A DNA stretch of 64,000 nt from Eggerthella timonensis (GTDB taxonomy: Bacteria > Actinomycetota > Coriobacteriia > Coriobacteriales > Eggerthellaceae): contig NZ_FXXA01000002.1 in NCBI RefSeq assembly GCF_900184265.1, forward strand, positions 3,207,983 to 3,271,982. The letters run 5' to 3'. Below, piece by piece: positions 8,875-15,077 of this stretch (position 1 is its first letter; every line of letters starts with the position of its first letter). Under the pieces are notes generated by a model. That model was not told the DNA's origin. It was given only the letters and a program-made list of their open reading frames with translations, and did no database searches. Position numbers and translations under genes: made by a program.

Positions 8875-8903
8875 TTTAACGATAAGCAATAAAATTATAT
8901 GCT
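8875..8903 (+). promoter_or_regulatory. Possible promoter for the HTH gene
   Basis: TTTAAC and TATGCT are spaced by 17 bases in an AT-rich patch (8870-8940), about 100 bases before the regulator gene. Weak match; offered as a candidate only. Confidence 0.3.
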
Positions 8904-8999
8904 AGCTAATCTTTGTTTTACCTGGTCATATATGTTGTCGGTTTGACCGAACCGCGACCACGTGAGATGATCGCAAGACCCTGGGAGGAGGCGTTTTGC

Positions 9000-9212
9000 A
9001 TGGCAATAGAGCTGCATCTGGACGAGCTGATGGCCGAGCGCGGCATCAAGCTCGTAGACCTCGCCGAGGAGATCGGCCTGTCCAACGCCAACCTCTCCCA
9101 CATCAAGACCGGCAAGGTGCGCGCCATCCGATTCAGCACGCTCGACGCGCTGTGCGAGGCGCTCGGATGCCAGCCGGGCGACATCCTCGAACACGTGCCG
9201 CGCGGCGAATAG
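9000..9212 (+). CDS. Small Cro/C1-type helix-turn-helix regulator
   Basis: A 70-residue single-domain XRE-type DNA-binding protein, similar in layout to the short YozG-like group. The helix-turn-helix covers about residues 17-37 (KLVDLAEEIGLSNANLSHIK), then a third helix with STLDALCEALGCQPGDIL. I chose the ATG at 9000 because GGGAGGAGG lies just upstream; an open frame from 8913 lacks a ribosome site. The gene heads the plus-strand array of small genes and ends 60 bases before a promoter with a palindromic operator, so it is one candidate for the protein that binds that operator. Confidence 0.88.
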   Translation: MAIELHLDELMAERGIKLVDLAEEIGLSNANLSHIKTGKVRAIRFSTLDALCEALGCQPGDILEHVPRGE

Positions 9213-9271
9213 AGCAATCCCAACCCCACCGCTCCAGCAAAACATCAACGCAAGTTTTTGCGGATTGCTTA

Positions 9272-9301
9272 TTGCACTATATATAGTACATGTACTATAA
9301 T
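9272..9301 (+). promoter_or_regulatory. Promoter P1 with 18-bp palindromic operator
   Basis: TTGCAC (9272-9277) and TATAAT (9296-9301) are separated by 18 bases. The perfect palindrome TATAGTACATGTACTATA lies at 9282-9299, filling the spacer and overlapping the -10 box. The same 18 bases recur at 10419-10436 in an equivalent position, so both are probably repressed by one protein. Confidence 0.85.
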
Positions 9302-9335
9302 ACTGATCACAGGGAAGCGACAGGAAGGAACGGAA

Positions 9336-9530
9336 ATGTTCGAGAACTGGGAAAAGGAAAATGCCGAGTTCGTCGAGTTTATGAACCTCATCGACGAGAG
9401 TATCACGGACGAGGATATGGTTGCGAGCCAGATGCATCGCGTCCTCGATGAGATCCACACGCAGTACATCCGAACTGTGCACGGTTGCTACTACTTCGAC
9501 GGCGCTGACTACGTGGGATTGGGTTGCTAG
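9336..9530 (+). CDS. Small acidic protein 1 of the cassette array
   Basis: A 64-residue protein with about 14 acidic and 3 basic residues (net charge near -11). The start follows AGGAAGGAACGGAA. The sequence opens with ENWEKENAEFVEF and ends in a Tyr/Gly-rich HGCYYFDGADYVGLGC tail. I recognise no family. It is the first gene after promoter P1 and is followed by a GC-rich hairpin. Small size, strong acidity and repressed expression resemble phage anti-defence or DNA-mimic proteins, but that is inference only. Confidence 0.75.
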   Translation: MFENWEKENAEFVEFMNLIDESITDEDMVASQMHRVLDEIHTQYIRTVHGCYYFDGADYVGLGC

Positions 9531-9545
9531 CTGTCAGAGGAAGCA

Positions 9546-9572
9546 GCCGCCCCCGCAGAGTGCAGGGGCGGC
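9546..9572 (+). terminator. Hairpin after small protein 1
   Basis: GCCGCCCC-c-GCA pairs with TGC-a-GGGGCGGC over a three-base loop, 15 bases after the stop. No U-tract follows, so it may be a weak terminator, a processing site or mRNA stabiliser. Confidence 0.6.
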
Positions 9573-9636
9573 ACAGGAACCCCCGGCGCGCGAATGCTTG
9601 GCGGCTGGCGCGCCGGACGAACGAGAGGATTTTACC

Positions 9637-9885
9637 ATGGGGAAGATGAAAACCTACTACAGGATCGTCACGATGTTCGGCAACGACGGGAGCGTGCTCT
9701 ACGCGACGAGCGAGGAGAAGCTCAACGAGAAGCCCGAAAGCGGGTCTTGCTCGAACAGCCAGTACAGCGTGTACTCGGATTGGTTCGAGCGCGCCGCAGA
9801 GCGGGACGGTTTCGCAAGCGACGCCATCGCGGAGGGCGGCAAGCAAGTGCCGATCGAAACGATCGCATGCCTTTACTACCGATGA
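9637..9885 (+). CDS. Small protein 2 of the cassette array
   Basis: An 82-residue protein starting MGKMKTYYRIVTMFGNDGS after a GAGAGGAT ribosome site. The N-terminal half looks like a beta hairpin and the centre (about 30-45) is Ser/Asn-rich. The C-terminal half is helical and ends ETIACLYYR. It is near neutral to mildly acidic, unlike its acidic neighbours. No family recognised. A 12-codon linker region with a hairpin separates it from the next gene, so the gene looks like a self-contained cassette. Confidence 0.72.
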   Translation: MGKMKTYYRIVTMFGNDGSVLYATSEEKLNEKPESGSCSNSQYSVYSDWFERAAERDGFASDAIAEGGKQVPIETIACLYYR

Positions 9886-9893
9886 CAGTCACC

Positions 9894-9911
9894 GCCCCGC
9901 TTCGGCGGGGC
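9894..9911 (+). terminator. UUCG hairpin after small protein 2
   Basis: GCCCCGC-TTCG-style stem-loop (GCCCCGCTTCGGCGGGGC) eight bases after the stop; no U-tract. It shares its design with the hairpins at 10134, 10892 and 11229. Confidence 0.65.
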
Positions 9912-9929
9912 TACCTGGAAGGATGAACC

Positions 9930-10124
9930 ATGAAACGTTACTACCGGGGCATTTACGGCAGCACCGCAAGCATCCAGACACACCGCGACGGAACCGCAAC
10001 GCTGCGCATCTGCACCTGCTACGGCAACCCCGTCATCAGTAAGAAGTACGCCAGCGAGCGCGGAGCCCGCATCGCGATGGGACACTATGCGGGCATTTCC
10101 GGAAGCTGGAAAGAGGTCAAGTGA
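9930..10124 (+). CDS. Small basic protein 3 of the cassette array
   Basis: A 64-residue protein, MKRYYRGIYGSTASIQ..., with a basic N-terminus, a probable small beta sheet (TATLRICTCYGNPV) and a C-terminal ISGSWKEVK. The start follows a CTGGAAGGATGAACC ribosome site that directly abuts the preceding hairpin. It is the only clearly basic member of the group (about 13 Lys/Arg), so it could bind nucleic acid. No family recognised. Confidence 0.72.
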   Translation: MKRYYRGIYGSTASIQTHRDGTATLRICTCYGNPVISKKYASERGARIAMGHYAGISGSWKEVK

Positions 10125-10133
10125 CAACAGTGC

Positions 10134-10151
10134 GCCCCGCTCCGGCGGGGC
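10134..10151 (+). terminator. UCCG hairpin after small protein 3
   Basis: GCCCCGCTCCGGCGGGGC, nearly identical to the hairpin at 9894-9911 except for the loop, ten bases after the stop. Confidence 0.65.
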
Positions 10152-10189
10152 AACCTGTACAATAGCGGCAACAGAAAGGAGGTGCACCG

Positions 10190-10405
10190 ATGGTGAGCGA
10201 AGCGCAGAAGCGCGCGAGCGCGAAGTACCGCGAGAAGAAGAAGACGCTCGCGCTTGAGTTCTCCCCTCGCGAGTTCGACGTGTGGGAGCATCTCGAAGAC
10301 GTTAAGAGTCGGGGCGGGAAGAAATCCGTCTACGTGAAGAACATGCTCCGCTACGCGATGGAGAACCCCGAGTTCGCGGAAAAGATGCTGGAAAGTTCCG
10401 AATAG
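10190..10405 (+). CDS. Ribbon-helix-helix-like small regulator
   Basis: A 71-residue protein with a basic start (AQKRASAKYREKKK) and a strand LALEFSPREF. Two helices follow, with GGKKSVYVKNMLRYAM, a pattern typical of Arc/CopG-like ribbon-helix-helix repressors and of phage antirepressor-like small proteins. The AAAGGAGGTGCACCG ribosome site is the strongest in the array. The gene ends 13 bases before the second copy of the palindromic operator, making it a good candidate for autoregulation and for control of both operator-bearing promoters. Fold assignment is inferred from sequence pattern. Confidence 0.78.
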   Translation: MVSEAQKRASAKYREKKKTLALEFSPREFDVWEHLEDVKSRGGKKSVYVKNMLRYAMENPEFAEKMLESSE

Positions 10406-10409
10406 CCCC

Positions 10410-10438
10410 TTGCAGATATATAGTACATGTACTATACT
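10410..10438 (+). promoter_or_regulatory. Promoter P2 with the same 18-bp operator
   Basis: TTGCAG (10410-10415) and TATACT (10433-10438) with a 17-base spacer. TATAGTACATGTACTATA at 10419-10436 is identical to the operator in P1. Confidence 0.85.
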
Positions 10439-10483
10439 ATACCTACAAGGTAAGGCAAGGGGCTTTACCGAGAGGAGAAAAGG

Positions 10484-10630
10484 ATGGAAGAAATGACCGA
10501 CAAGCAGTATTACGATCATCTTCGAGCCGTAATCGCCGACCTCGAAAGGATCAAGAAGATGGGGGTAAGCGAAGAGGCGGAGGCGGAGATCGACGCAATC
10601 ATCGCCAGATATCGCGAAACGATCAGCTAA
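10484..10630 (+). CDS. Very small acidic coiled protein 4 of the cassette array
   Basis: A 48-residue, probably all-helical protein (MEEMTDKQYYDHLRAVIADL...) with a KKMGVSEEAEAEIDAI segment, preceded by GAGAGGAGAAAAGG. It is the first gene after promoter P2, mirroring the place of the acidic gene after P1. Codon use and the ribosome site support translation. The N-terminal half could form a coiled coil. No function can be assigned. Confidence 0.7.
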   Translation: MEEMTDKQYYDHLRAVIADLERIKKMGVSEEAEAEIDAIIARYRETIS

Positions 10631-10640
10631 ACGAGAAGGG

Positions 10641-10662
10641 GCCGGGGAAGAAACTCCCCGGC
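10641..10662 (+). terminator. Hairpin after small protein 4
   Basis: GCCGGGGA pairs with TCCCCGGC over a six-base loop, eleven bases after the stop. No U-tract. Confidence 0.55.
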
Positions 10663-10689
10663 TCCGGCCAACCGAAAGGATACCACATT

Positions 10690-10875
10690 ATGAAGCTGTA
10701 CGATATCGAATACTACACGAAAGCGAACGGATCGCTCATGTGCAGCGACAAGTTCGAAGCGGAGACTCGAGAGGACGCGGAGCGGATGGCAGCCGACCTC
10801 CTCAACGGCTACGACCAGGCAGAGTACGGGATAGTCGACTCCGGCGAGGGAGAAACGTTCATCGTGAGCAAGTAA
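10690..10875 (+). CDS. Small acidic protein 5 of the cassette array
   Basis: A 61-residue protein: MKLYDIEYYTKANGS, a central helix (TREDAERMAADLLNGYDQAEYG) and a C-terminal strand GETFIVSK. Net charge is about -8. It resembles small beta-alpha-beta phage proteins of unknown role, with the ADLL helix seen in many DUF-type domains. The start follows CCGAAAGGATACCACATT. It is the last gene before a full intrinsic terminator, which ends the P2 unit. Confidence 0.75.
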   Translation: MKLYDIEYYTKANGSLMCSDKFEAETREDAERMAADLLNGYDQAEYGIVDSGEGETFIVSK

Positions 10876-10891
10876 GAGGAAAACCATGGAC

Positions 10892-10909
10892 AGCCCGCTT
10901 CGGCGGGCT
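10892..10909 (+). terminator. Intrinsic terminator of the P2 unit
   Basis: AGCCCGCTTCGGCGGGCT followed by TTTTCTTT. It is the only hairpin in the array with a good U-tract. Confidence 0.88.
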
Positions 10910-10922
10910 TTTTCTTTGCCCA

Positions 10923-10982
10923 AATATTTACGAATATTTATAGTCGATACATATTTACGTTTACATATACGTATTCTATAAT
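10923..10982 (+). promoter_or_regulatory. Promoter P3 with AT-rich repeats
   Basis: TTTACG (10954-10959), 17 bases, TATAAT (10977-10982). Upstream lie near-direct repeats AATATTTA at 10923-10930 and 10933-10940 and ATATTTACG at 10951-10959. An ATACGTAT palindrome sits in the spacer. These are likely binding sites for a regulator different from that at P1 and P2. Confidence 0.7.
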
Positions 10983-11017
10983 GAGAGCATCGAAGGGGAC
11001 GAGGAAAGGAACCGGCA

Positions 11018-11218
11018 ATGACGAAGGTAAACGACTTCAACGGCAACGAGATCAACTTCGAGGCCGCCTGCAACCTGATGGACGGCGAGATCACGGAAGA
11101 CATGGACGGCATGTTCGAGGAGGGCGAGGAGCAGGGCTACATCGAGGAGTACGCCAAGCGCCACGCAGAGAAGCACGGCGGCGAGGAGTTCGCCCCCTTC
11201 TTCGGGCTGGCCTGGTAG
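11018..11218 (+). CDS. Highly acidic small protein 6 of the cassette array
   Basis: A 66-residue protein with about 17 acidic and 4 basic residues (net near -13), including GEITEDMDGMFEEGEEQGY. The sequence ends HGGEEFAPFFGLAW. The start follows GAGGAAAGGAACCGGCA downstream of promoter P3. Charge density and size match known DNA-mimic inhibitors, but no family similarity is recognised, so anti-restriction or anti-CRISPR activity is only a hypothesis. Confidence 0.78.
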   Translation: MTKVNDFNGNEINFEAACNLMDGEITEDMDGMFEEGEEQGYIEEYAKRHAEKHGGEEFAPFFGLAW

Positions 11219-11228
11219 GATAGAATTC

Positions 11229-11248
11229 GGCTCCGCTTCGGCGGAACC
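11229..11248 (+). terminator. UUCG hairpin after small protein 6
   Basis: A TCCGC-TTCG-GCGGA stem extended by GG/CC, ten bases after the stop. No U-tract, so transcription probably continues into the next gene. Confidence 0.6.
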
Positions 11249-11274
11249 TATGAGCCTGAAAAGGATGAGGAACC

Positions 11275-11700
11275 ATGAACAAGGTTATCAACGGTAAGCG
11301 GTACGACACCGACAAGGCCGAGCCCGTGGGGGAATCGGGCAACGGCCTCTACCCCGGCGACCTCGACTACTACTGCGAGACGCTCTACCGCAAGCGCACG
11401 GGCGAGTTCTTCCTCCATTTGGAGGGCGGCCCCCGGAGCCGCTGCGCCAAAGCCGACGGGTCGGGGTGGGTCGGAGGAGAGGAGTTGCGCCCGCTCGCGT
11501 ACGATGATGCGCGCTCGTGGGCCGAGAAGAACCTCACGGCCGACGAGTACGCCGATGCGTTCGGCGAGCCGGACGACGACGGTGCCGTGGTCGCCACCCT
11601 CAAGCTGAGCGCGACGGCCAAAGCGAAGCTCGAACGCGAGGCGTCGCGAACGGGCAAGACGCAATCCGCCATCGTCGAAGAGCTGATCGGCGGTCTGTAG
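11275..11700 (+). CDS. Protein with C-terminal ribbon-helix-helix motif
   Basis: 141 residues. The first 85 or so (MNKVINGKRYDTDKAE..., with tyrosines and an aromatic beta core) resemble a small domain common in phages and plasmids of Firmicutes and Actinobacteria. The C-terminus (LKLSATAKAKLEREASRTGK, then AIVEELI) has the strand-helix-helix pattern of CopG/Arc regulators. It may sense something through the N-terminal domain and bind DNA, perhaps at the repeats near P3. The start follows AAAAGGATGAGGAACC; two bases separate its stop from the next gene. Confidence 0.78.
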   Translation: MNKVINGKRYDTDKAEPVGESGNGLYPGDLDYYCETLYRKRTGEFFLHLEGGPRSRCAKADGSGWVGGEELRPLAYDDARSWAEKNLTADEYADAFGEPDDDGAVVATLKLSATAKAKLEREASRTGKTQSAIVEELIGGL

Positions 11701-11702
11701 GC

Positions 11703-12404
11703 ATGGCGAGGAACGGCAAGGCCGTCCCCGATTTGACGGATCGGCGTTTCGGCTGGCTCGTTGCGAAGGAGCGCGTGCGCACGAAGCGGGGGATCGCCTA
11801 CCGCTGCGAATGCGACTGCTCGCGAAGCTGCATCGTCATGGGCTACGACCTCGCATCTGGGAAGCGGGAGAGCTGCGGGAGGTGGGATCACTCGGTGCTG
11901 GGCCGGCGCTTCGGCAAGCTCGTGGTGAAGAGCCTCGAAAGGTCGGACGCCGACGGCCTGTACCTCCGGTGCGAATGCGACTGCACCCGGCAGGCGGTGG
12001 TGAGCAAGGGCGCGCTGGTGTCGGGCGCGCAGACATCGTGCGGATGCGTCCATGCCGAGAAGGCGCGGGCGCGGGCCGCCGAGAACCTCGCCAAGCTCGA
12101 AGAGGGCTACGTCGACGGCACGTGCATCAAGATGCTCGGGAACCGTCCTCCGGCCAACAACTCGACCGGAGTCCGCGGGGTTTCGTACCGACCAAAGACG
12201 GGGACGTACGTCGCATACATCGGCCTCAAGGGCAAGAAGCGCCACCTCGGCTCGTTCAGGACGCTCGCGGAGGCCGCCGAAGCGCGCCGCGAGGCCGAGC
12301 AGGAGCTGTTCGACCCGGTGCTAGAGGCGCACGGGATGGAGCCGACGAGCGAGGCCGAGTACGACGAGGTGCTGCGCGAGGCGGTCGAGCAGGAGGGCTC
12401 CTGA
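11703..12404 (+). CDS. AP2-domain DNA-binding protein with duplicated Cys modules
   Basis: 233 residues. The C-terminal region (about 152-200; NNSTGVRGVSYRPKTGTYVA and HLGSFRTLAEAAEARREAE) is an AP2-type DNA-binding domain as in phage homing-endonuclease relatives. The first 120 residues are two tandem copies of a module of the form RRFG..LV...Y.CECDC...SCG (Cys at about 35, 37, 39, 43, 58 and 90, 92, 94, 113, 115), probably zinc-binding. No HNH catalytic motif is visible, so it may be a nuclease that lost its catalytic part or a regulator. Start ATG at 11703 nearly abuts the previous stop. Confidence 0.85.
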   Translation: MARNGKAVPDLTDRRFGWLVAKERVRTKRGIAYRCECDCSRSCIVMGYDLASGKRESCGRWDHSVLGRRFGKLVVKSLERSDADGLYLRCECDCTRQAVVSKGALVSGAQTSCGCVHAEKARARAAENLAKLEEGYVDGTCIKMLGNRPPANNSTGVRGVSYRPKTGTYVAYIGLKGKKRHLGSFRTLAEAAEARREAEQELFDPVLEAHGMEPTSEAEYDEVLREAVEQEGS

Positions 12405-12413
12405 CGCAAAAAA

Positions 12414-12445
12414 AGGGCCGACCTCCCTCGGGAGAGCGGCCCTTC
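12414..12445. terminator. Bidirectional terminator between convergent units
   Basis: AAGGGCCG and CGGCCCTT enclose an inner CTCCC/GGGAG stem. A run of seven A on the left gives the U-tract for the minus-strand gene ending at 12463. Confidence 0.85.
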
Positions 12446-12462
12446 GCGAAACGCGGAGGAAA

Positions 12463-13098
12463 CTACGCGAGCCCCCATATCTCGGTCACGTTGCCGACCC
12501 CGCTGGACGCGAGTATGTACTTGGCGGTCGTACCCGTTATCTGCAGGGTTCCGCCTTGATGGGTAGTCGACCCGCCCGTGAAATCGAGGTACCCGCCAGG
12601 CTTCACCCCGACGCACGCGGGGCCTTCCGTCTTGACGGCGAACAGCATGTAGTCCGACACACCGGGCACGTTCACCGAGGCGTTGAGCTTCAACGAACCG
12701 CTCCAGAGCTTCCTCCTCCCGAGGACGGGAGCGCCGTTGACGTTCATCTCGCGCGCCTTCACGGCCATCCCGCCGCTCGCGAACACGAATCCCAGGTCGG
12801 TCGGCTGATCCCTCGCGGCGTCCCACCCGGAGAAAGCGAAGTAGCCCGGCGCGTTCATGATGTGCATGCCGCTGTGGGACTTGTAGACGTCGGTCTGCGA
12901 CGCCGCGAGCTCGGCCCACTCGCTGTCCGCGAGCGCCTCCGCCCCGTGCTCGACCTCCACCCCTAGCTCGTCGAGGAGCGCCGTCTCGGCATCCGTGCCC
13001 TCCTCCTCGGCCGCGCTGGCCGCGGTCGGCACCAGAGCCGCGACCCCCGCCGCCGCAGCCGCCGCGAGGAACCCCTTGCGCGTCATCTTCTCGTCCAT
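12463..13098 (-). CDS. Tat-type signal protein with tail-fibre-like domain (moron)
   Basis: 211 residues. The N-terminus has a twin-basic TRKGFL motif at about 6-11, a long Ala-rich hydrophobic core, and an AxA cleavage site (ASA-AEEE) near 30, so export by the Tat or a related route is likely. The remainder (SHSGMHIMNAPGYFAFSGWD...LNASVNVPGVSDYMLFAV) resembles the tip domains of phage tail fibres. The start at 13098 follows GGAAAGGAGATCGGC. The gene has its own -10-like TATAAT at 13141-13146 and a terminator on each side. A phage protein displayed on the lysogen surface could block phage receptors; this is inference. Confidence 0.8.
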   Translation of the reverse strand: MDEKMTRKGFLAAAAAAGVAALVPTAASAAEEEGTDAETALLDELGVEVEHGAEALADSEWAELAASQTDVYKSHSGMHIMNAPGYFAFSGWDAARDQPTDLGFVFASGGMAVKAREMNVNGAPVLGRRKLWSGSLKLNASVNVPGVSDYMLFAVKTEGPACVGVKPGGYLDFTGGSTTHQGGTLQITGTTAKYILASSGVGNVTEIWGLA

Positions 13099-13429
13099 GC
13101 CGATCTCCTTTCCGAGCATAATATTACCTTTCCAGTAAAGATTATACACCCGATCATGATCACGCACGACGATTGCCGAAGATCCGCTTGCCGACCCCTG
13201 CCCTAAACGCAAAAAAATGGCTCGCACCCCCGAGAGAGTGCGAGCCCAGAAGGGAGTGGGTTGCCGGGACCCACTCGATGAATGCATAGTAGCACGCGCG
13301 AGCTGATCACGCCAGCTTGAACCGCACCGCCTCGATCTGCTTGCCGATGCCCACGGTGCCAACCGTGCAGCCCGCCGCCAGCAGGTCGCTGATCCGGGGC
13401 GTTCGGCGGTGACGGCGCACCGCGGTCGG
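13099..13429. other. Intergenic region after lysis genes
   Basis: Holds the TATAAT of the preceding unit (minus strand, 13141-13146), the late-operon terminator and a second inverted repeat GAGTGGG/CCCACTC (13254-13260, 13270-13276). The stretch 13300-13429 shows no gene I can support. Confidence 0.6.
13219..13246 (-). terminator. Terminator of the late operon
   Basis: GGCTCGCAC pairs with GTGCGAGCC. On the minus strand it is followed by a run of seven U (bases 13211-13217). It separates the amidase gene from the Tat-signal gene. Confidence 0.88.
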
Positions 13430-14431
13430 CTATCCCAGGATCATGTCCCCGCCCTCGGCGGTCGGCACCTCCCCGGAGATCATCGCCCCCGAAGCGCCGA
13501 AGGCGTACCACTTGCCGTCGATGCTGCGGCACGAGGACTCCGCCATGGCGCCGGAGCCGTCGAGCCAGTACCATTTCCCGCCATCGAGCAGCCAGCCGGT
13601 CTTCATGGCCCCCGACCCGTCGAGCCAGTACCACCTGCCGCCGACCTCGCGCCAGCCGGTCGCCATCGCGCCGGATCCGTCGAGGTAGTACCACTTGCCC
13701 CCGACGCTCTGCCAGCCCGTGAGCATGCGGCAGTCGTCCCCGAGCAGGTACCACTTGCCGTCCACCTCGCGCCAGCCGGTCGCGGCGTAGCCGTCCGCGT
13801 CGAACCGGTACCATGCGTCGAGCAGCAGCCACTCGCCCGCCGGCCAAGAGCCGTCGGGGCGGCGGTACCACCAGCCCTTCGCGTCCTTGACCCACTCGCC
13901 GCTCGACGCGCCGCCGACCACGGCGTCGGCGATGGCGCGCGCGATGGCGGCAGGCCCCACGCGGTTGTAGGCGGCCTCGTCCGCGCGGTGGTCGACGAAG
14001 CACACCTCGACGAGAACGGCCGTCATGTCCGTGCCGTTGAGCCAGCCCAGGTCGCCGCGCTGCTTAGCCCCCCGGTTGGGGATGCGCATGAGCGAGGCTA
14101 GCGCGGAGCTGATCTTCGCGGCGACGCGCTCGCCCTCGCCGCCCGCGCTCGCCGGGTGGTAGAGCACCTCGCAGCCCGTGCCGCCGCCCGCGTTGAGGTG
14201 GATGCTGATCCCCAGCTCGGCGCCGCTCGCGTTGGCTCGCGCCACCTGGGCGTCGAGCTCGTCGGGGTACGGCATCCGGTCGTCGGCCGTGCAGTCGGCC
14301 ACCTCGTGGCCGCGCGCGCGAAGCTCGGCGATCAGGGCGTCCTTGACCGCGCGGTCGCATCGCACCTCGTCGAGGTACTTGCCCGCGCCGGGGCTGGTCG
14401 GCGTGTGCCCGCCGTTGACGGTGATCCTCAT
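13430..14431 (-). CDS. Endolysin: N-acetylmuramoyl-L-alanine amidase with cell-wall repeats
   Basis: 333 residues. The N-terminal domain is an Amidase_3-type zinc amidase: NGGHTP with a ligand His, SIHLNAGGG with the second His, and VEVCFVDH with the catalytic Glu. It cleaves the muramoyl-Ala bond of peptidoglycan at lysis. From about residue 190 there are six or seven repeats of about 20 residues with the consensus TGW..V.GKWYYLDGSGAMA, typical of choline-binding-type wall anchors. The ATG at 14431 overlaps the holin stop as ATGA; an open frame reaching 14650 is an overlap with the holin gene. Released through the holin encoded directly upstream. Confidence 0.95.
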   Translation of the reverse strand: MRITVNGGHTPTSPGAGKYLDEVRCDRAVKDALIAELRARGHEVADCTADDRMPYPDELDAQVARANASGAELGISIHLNAGGGTGCEVLYHPASAGGEGERVAAKISSALASLMRIPNRGAKQRGDLGWLNGTDMTAVLVEVCFVDHRADEAAYNRVGPAAIARAIADAVVGGASSGEWVKDAKGWWYRRPDGSWPAGEWLLLDAWYRFDADGYAATGWREVDGKWYLLGDDCRMLTGWQSVGGKWYYLDGSGAMATGWREVGGRWYWLDGSGAMKTGWLLDGGKWYWLDGSGAMAESSCRSIDGKWYAFGASGAMISGEVPTAEGGDMILG

Positions 14432-14670
14432 CGCCCATCGCCGCCCTTCGCGATCTTGGCGACGCTCGCGCCGCCCTCGACCTCGGGCATGCCAGCCACG
14501 CTCGTGAGCAGGCTCACGACGGCCGCCAGGGCCGCCGCGCTGCCGACCACGGCCCACTGCACCTCGCCCATGACCGCCGCCGCGCCGATCACGCCGACGG
14601 CCGTCTGCGCCGCCGTCTTGACCGCGCGCACGCCTGCGGCCTTGGCCCATTCTTTGACCTTGTCTTTCAT
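14428..14670 (-). CDS. Phage holin, r1t-like
   Basis: 80 residues: a basic amphipathic start (KDKVKEWAKAAGVRAVKTAAQ), one hydrophobic segment TAVGVIGAAAV, and a second at VVGSAAALAAVVSLLTSVAG, with a short charged tail. This is the layout of r1t/Phi-LC3-type holins of Gram-positive phages, which open the membrane for the endolysin. It is coupled by 4-base overlaps to the genes on both sides, in the usual holin-amidase order. Confidence 0.88.
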   Translation of the reverse strand: MKDKVKEWAKAAGVRAVKTAAQTAVGVIGAAAVMGEVQWAVVGSAAALAAVVSLLTSVAGMPEVEGGASVAKIAKGGDGR

Positions 14671-15077
14671 CTCTTAGTCCTCTCCAGCAAAACCTGCATA
14701 TCCGTCTCTATCTTCTCAAGCCGAGCCGCGTTGCGGTCGGCCTGGCGCGCGTCGTCGTCGAGTTTGCGCGACACCTGCCCGATCATCCGGGTCGAGGAGT
14801 CGAGCGCCGACGCCACCCGCTCCGACACGTCGTTGCTGCGGTCGATGGCCTGTATCCACTGGCCCTCCGTGCGGGCGCGCTCCTCGCTCTCCCGCGACTT
14901 GCGCCGCTCGCGCTCCTCCTCGACCGCCGCGCGCCTGTCCATGTAGGCCGTCCACGCCGGCACGCCCTTGGCGAGCAGCACGGCGGCCGCGATGACGACC
15001 ATGGCCGCCACGATCCACGCAGGCCCCTCGCGGGCTATGGCGACCGACAGGGCGGTCATCGCCTCCTCGTAGGGCAT
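14667..15077 (-). CDS. Membrane-anchored coiled-coil protein (XhlA-like)
   Basis: 136 residues. A hydrophobic segment at about 20-40 (WIVAAMVVIAAAVLLAKG) follows a short N-terminus. The rest is a charged coiled coil (DRRAAVEEERERRKSRESEE) with heptads extending to the C-terminus. The topology matches small holin-associated proteins such as XhlA, which sit in the membrane with a cytoplasmic or outer coiled coil. It overlaps the holin start by four bases and follows a 43-residue protein without a gap. Confidence 0.75.
   Translation of the reverse strand: MPYEEAMTALSVAIAREGPAWIVAAMVVIAAAVLLAKGVPAWTAYMDRRAAVEEERERRKSRESEERARTEGQWIQAIDRSNDVSERVASALDSSTRMIGQVSRKLDDDARQADRNAARLEKIETDMQVLLERTKR

Noticed and set aside
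11517-12404. AP2 gene starting upstream at 11517
   Set aside because: The first 62 codons overlap the preceding gene in another frame; the ATG at 11703 fits.
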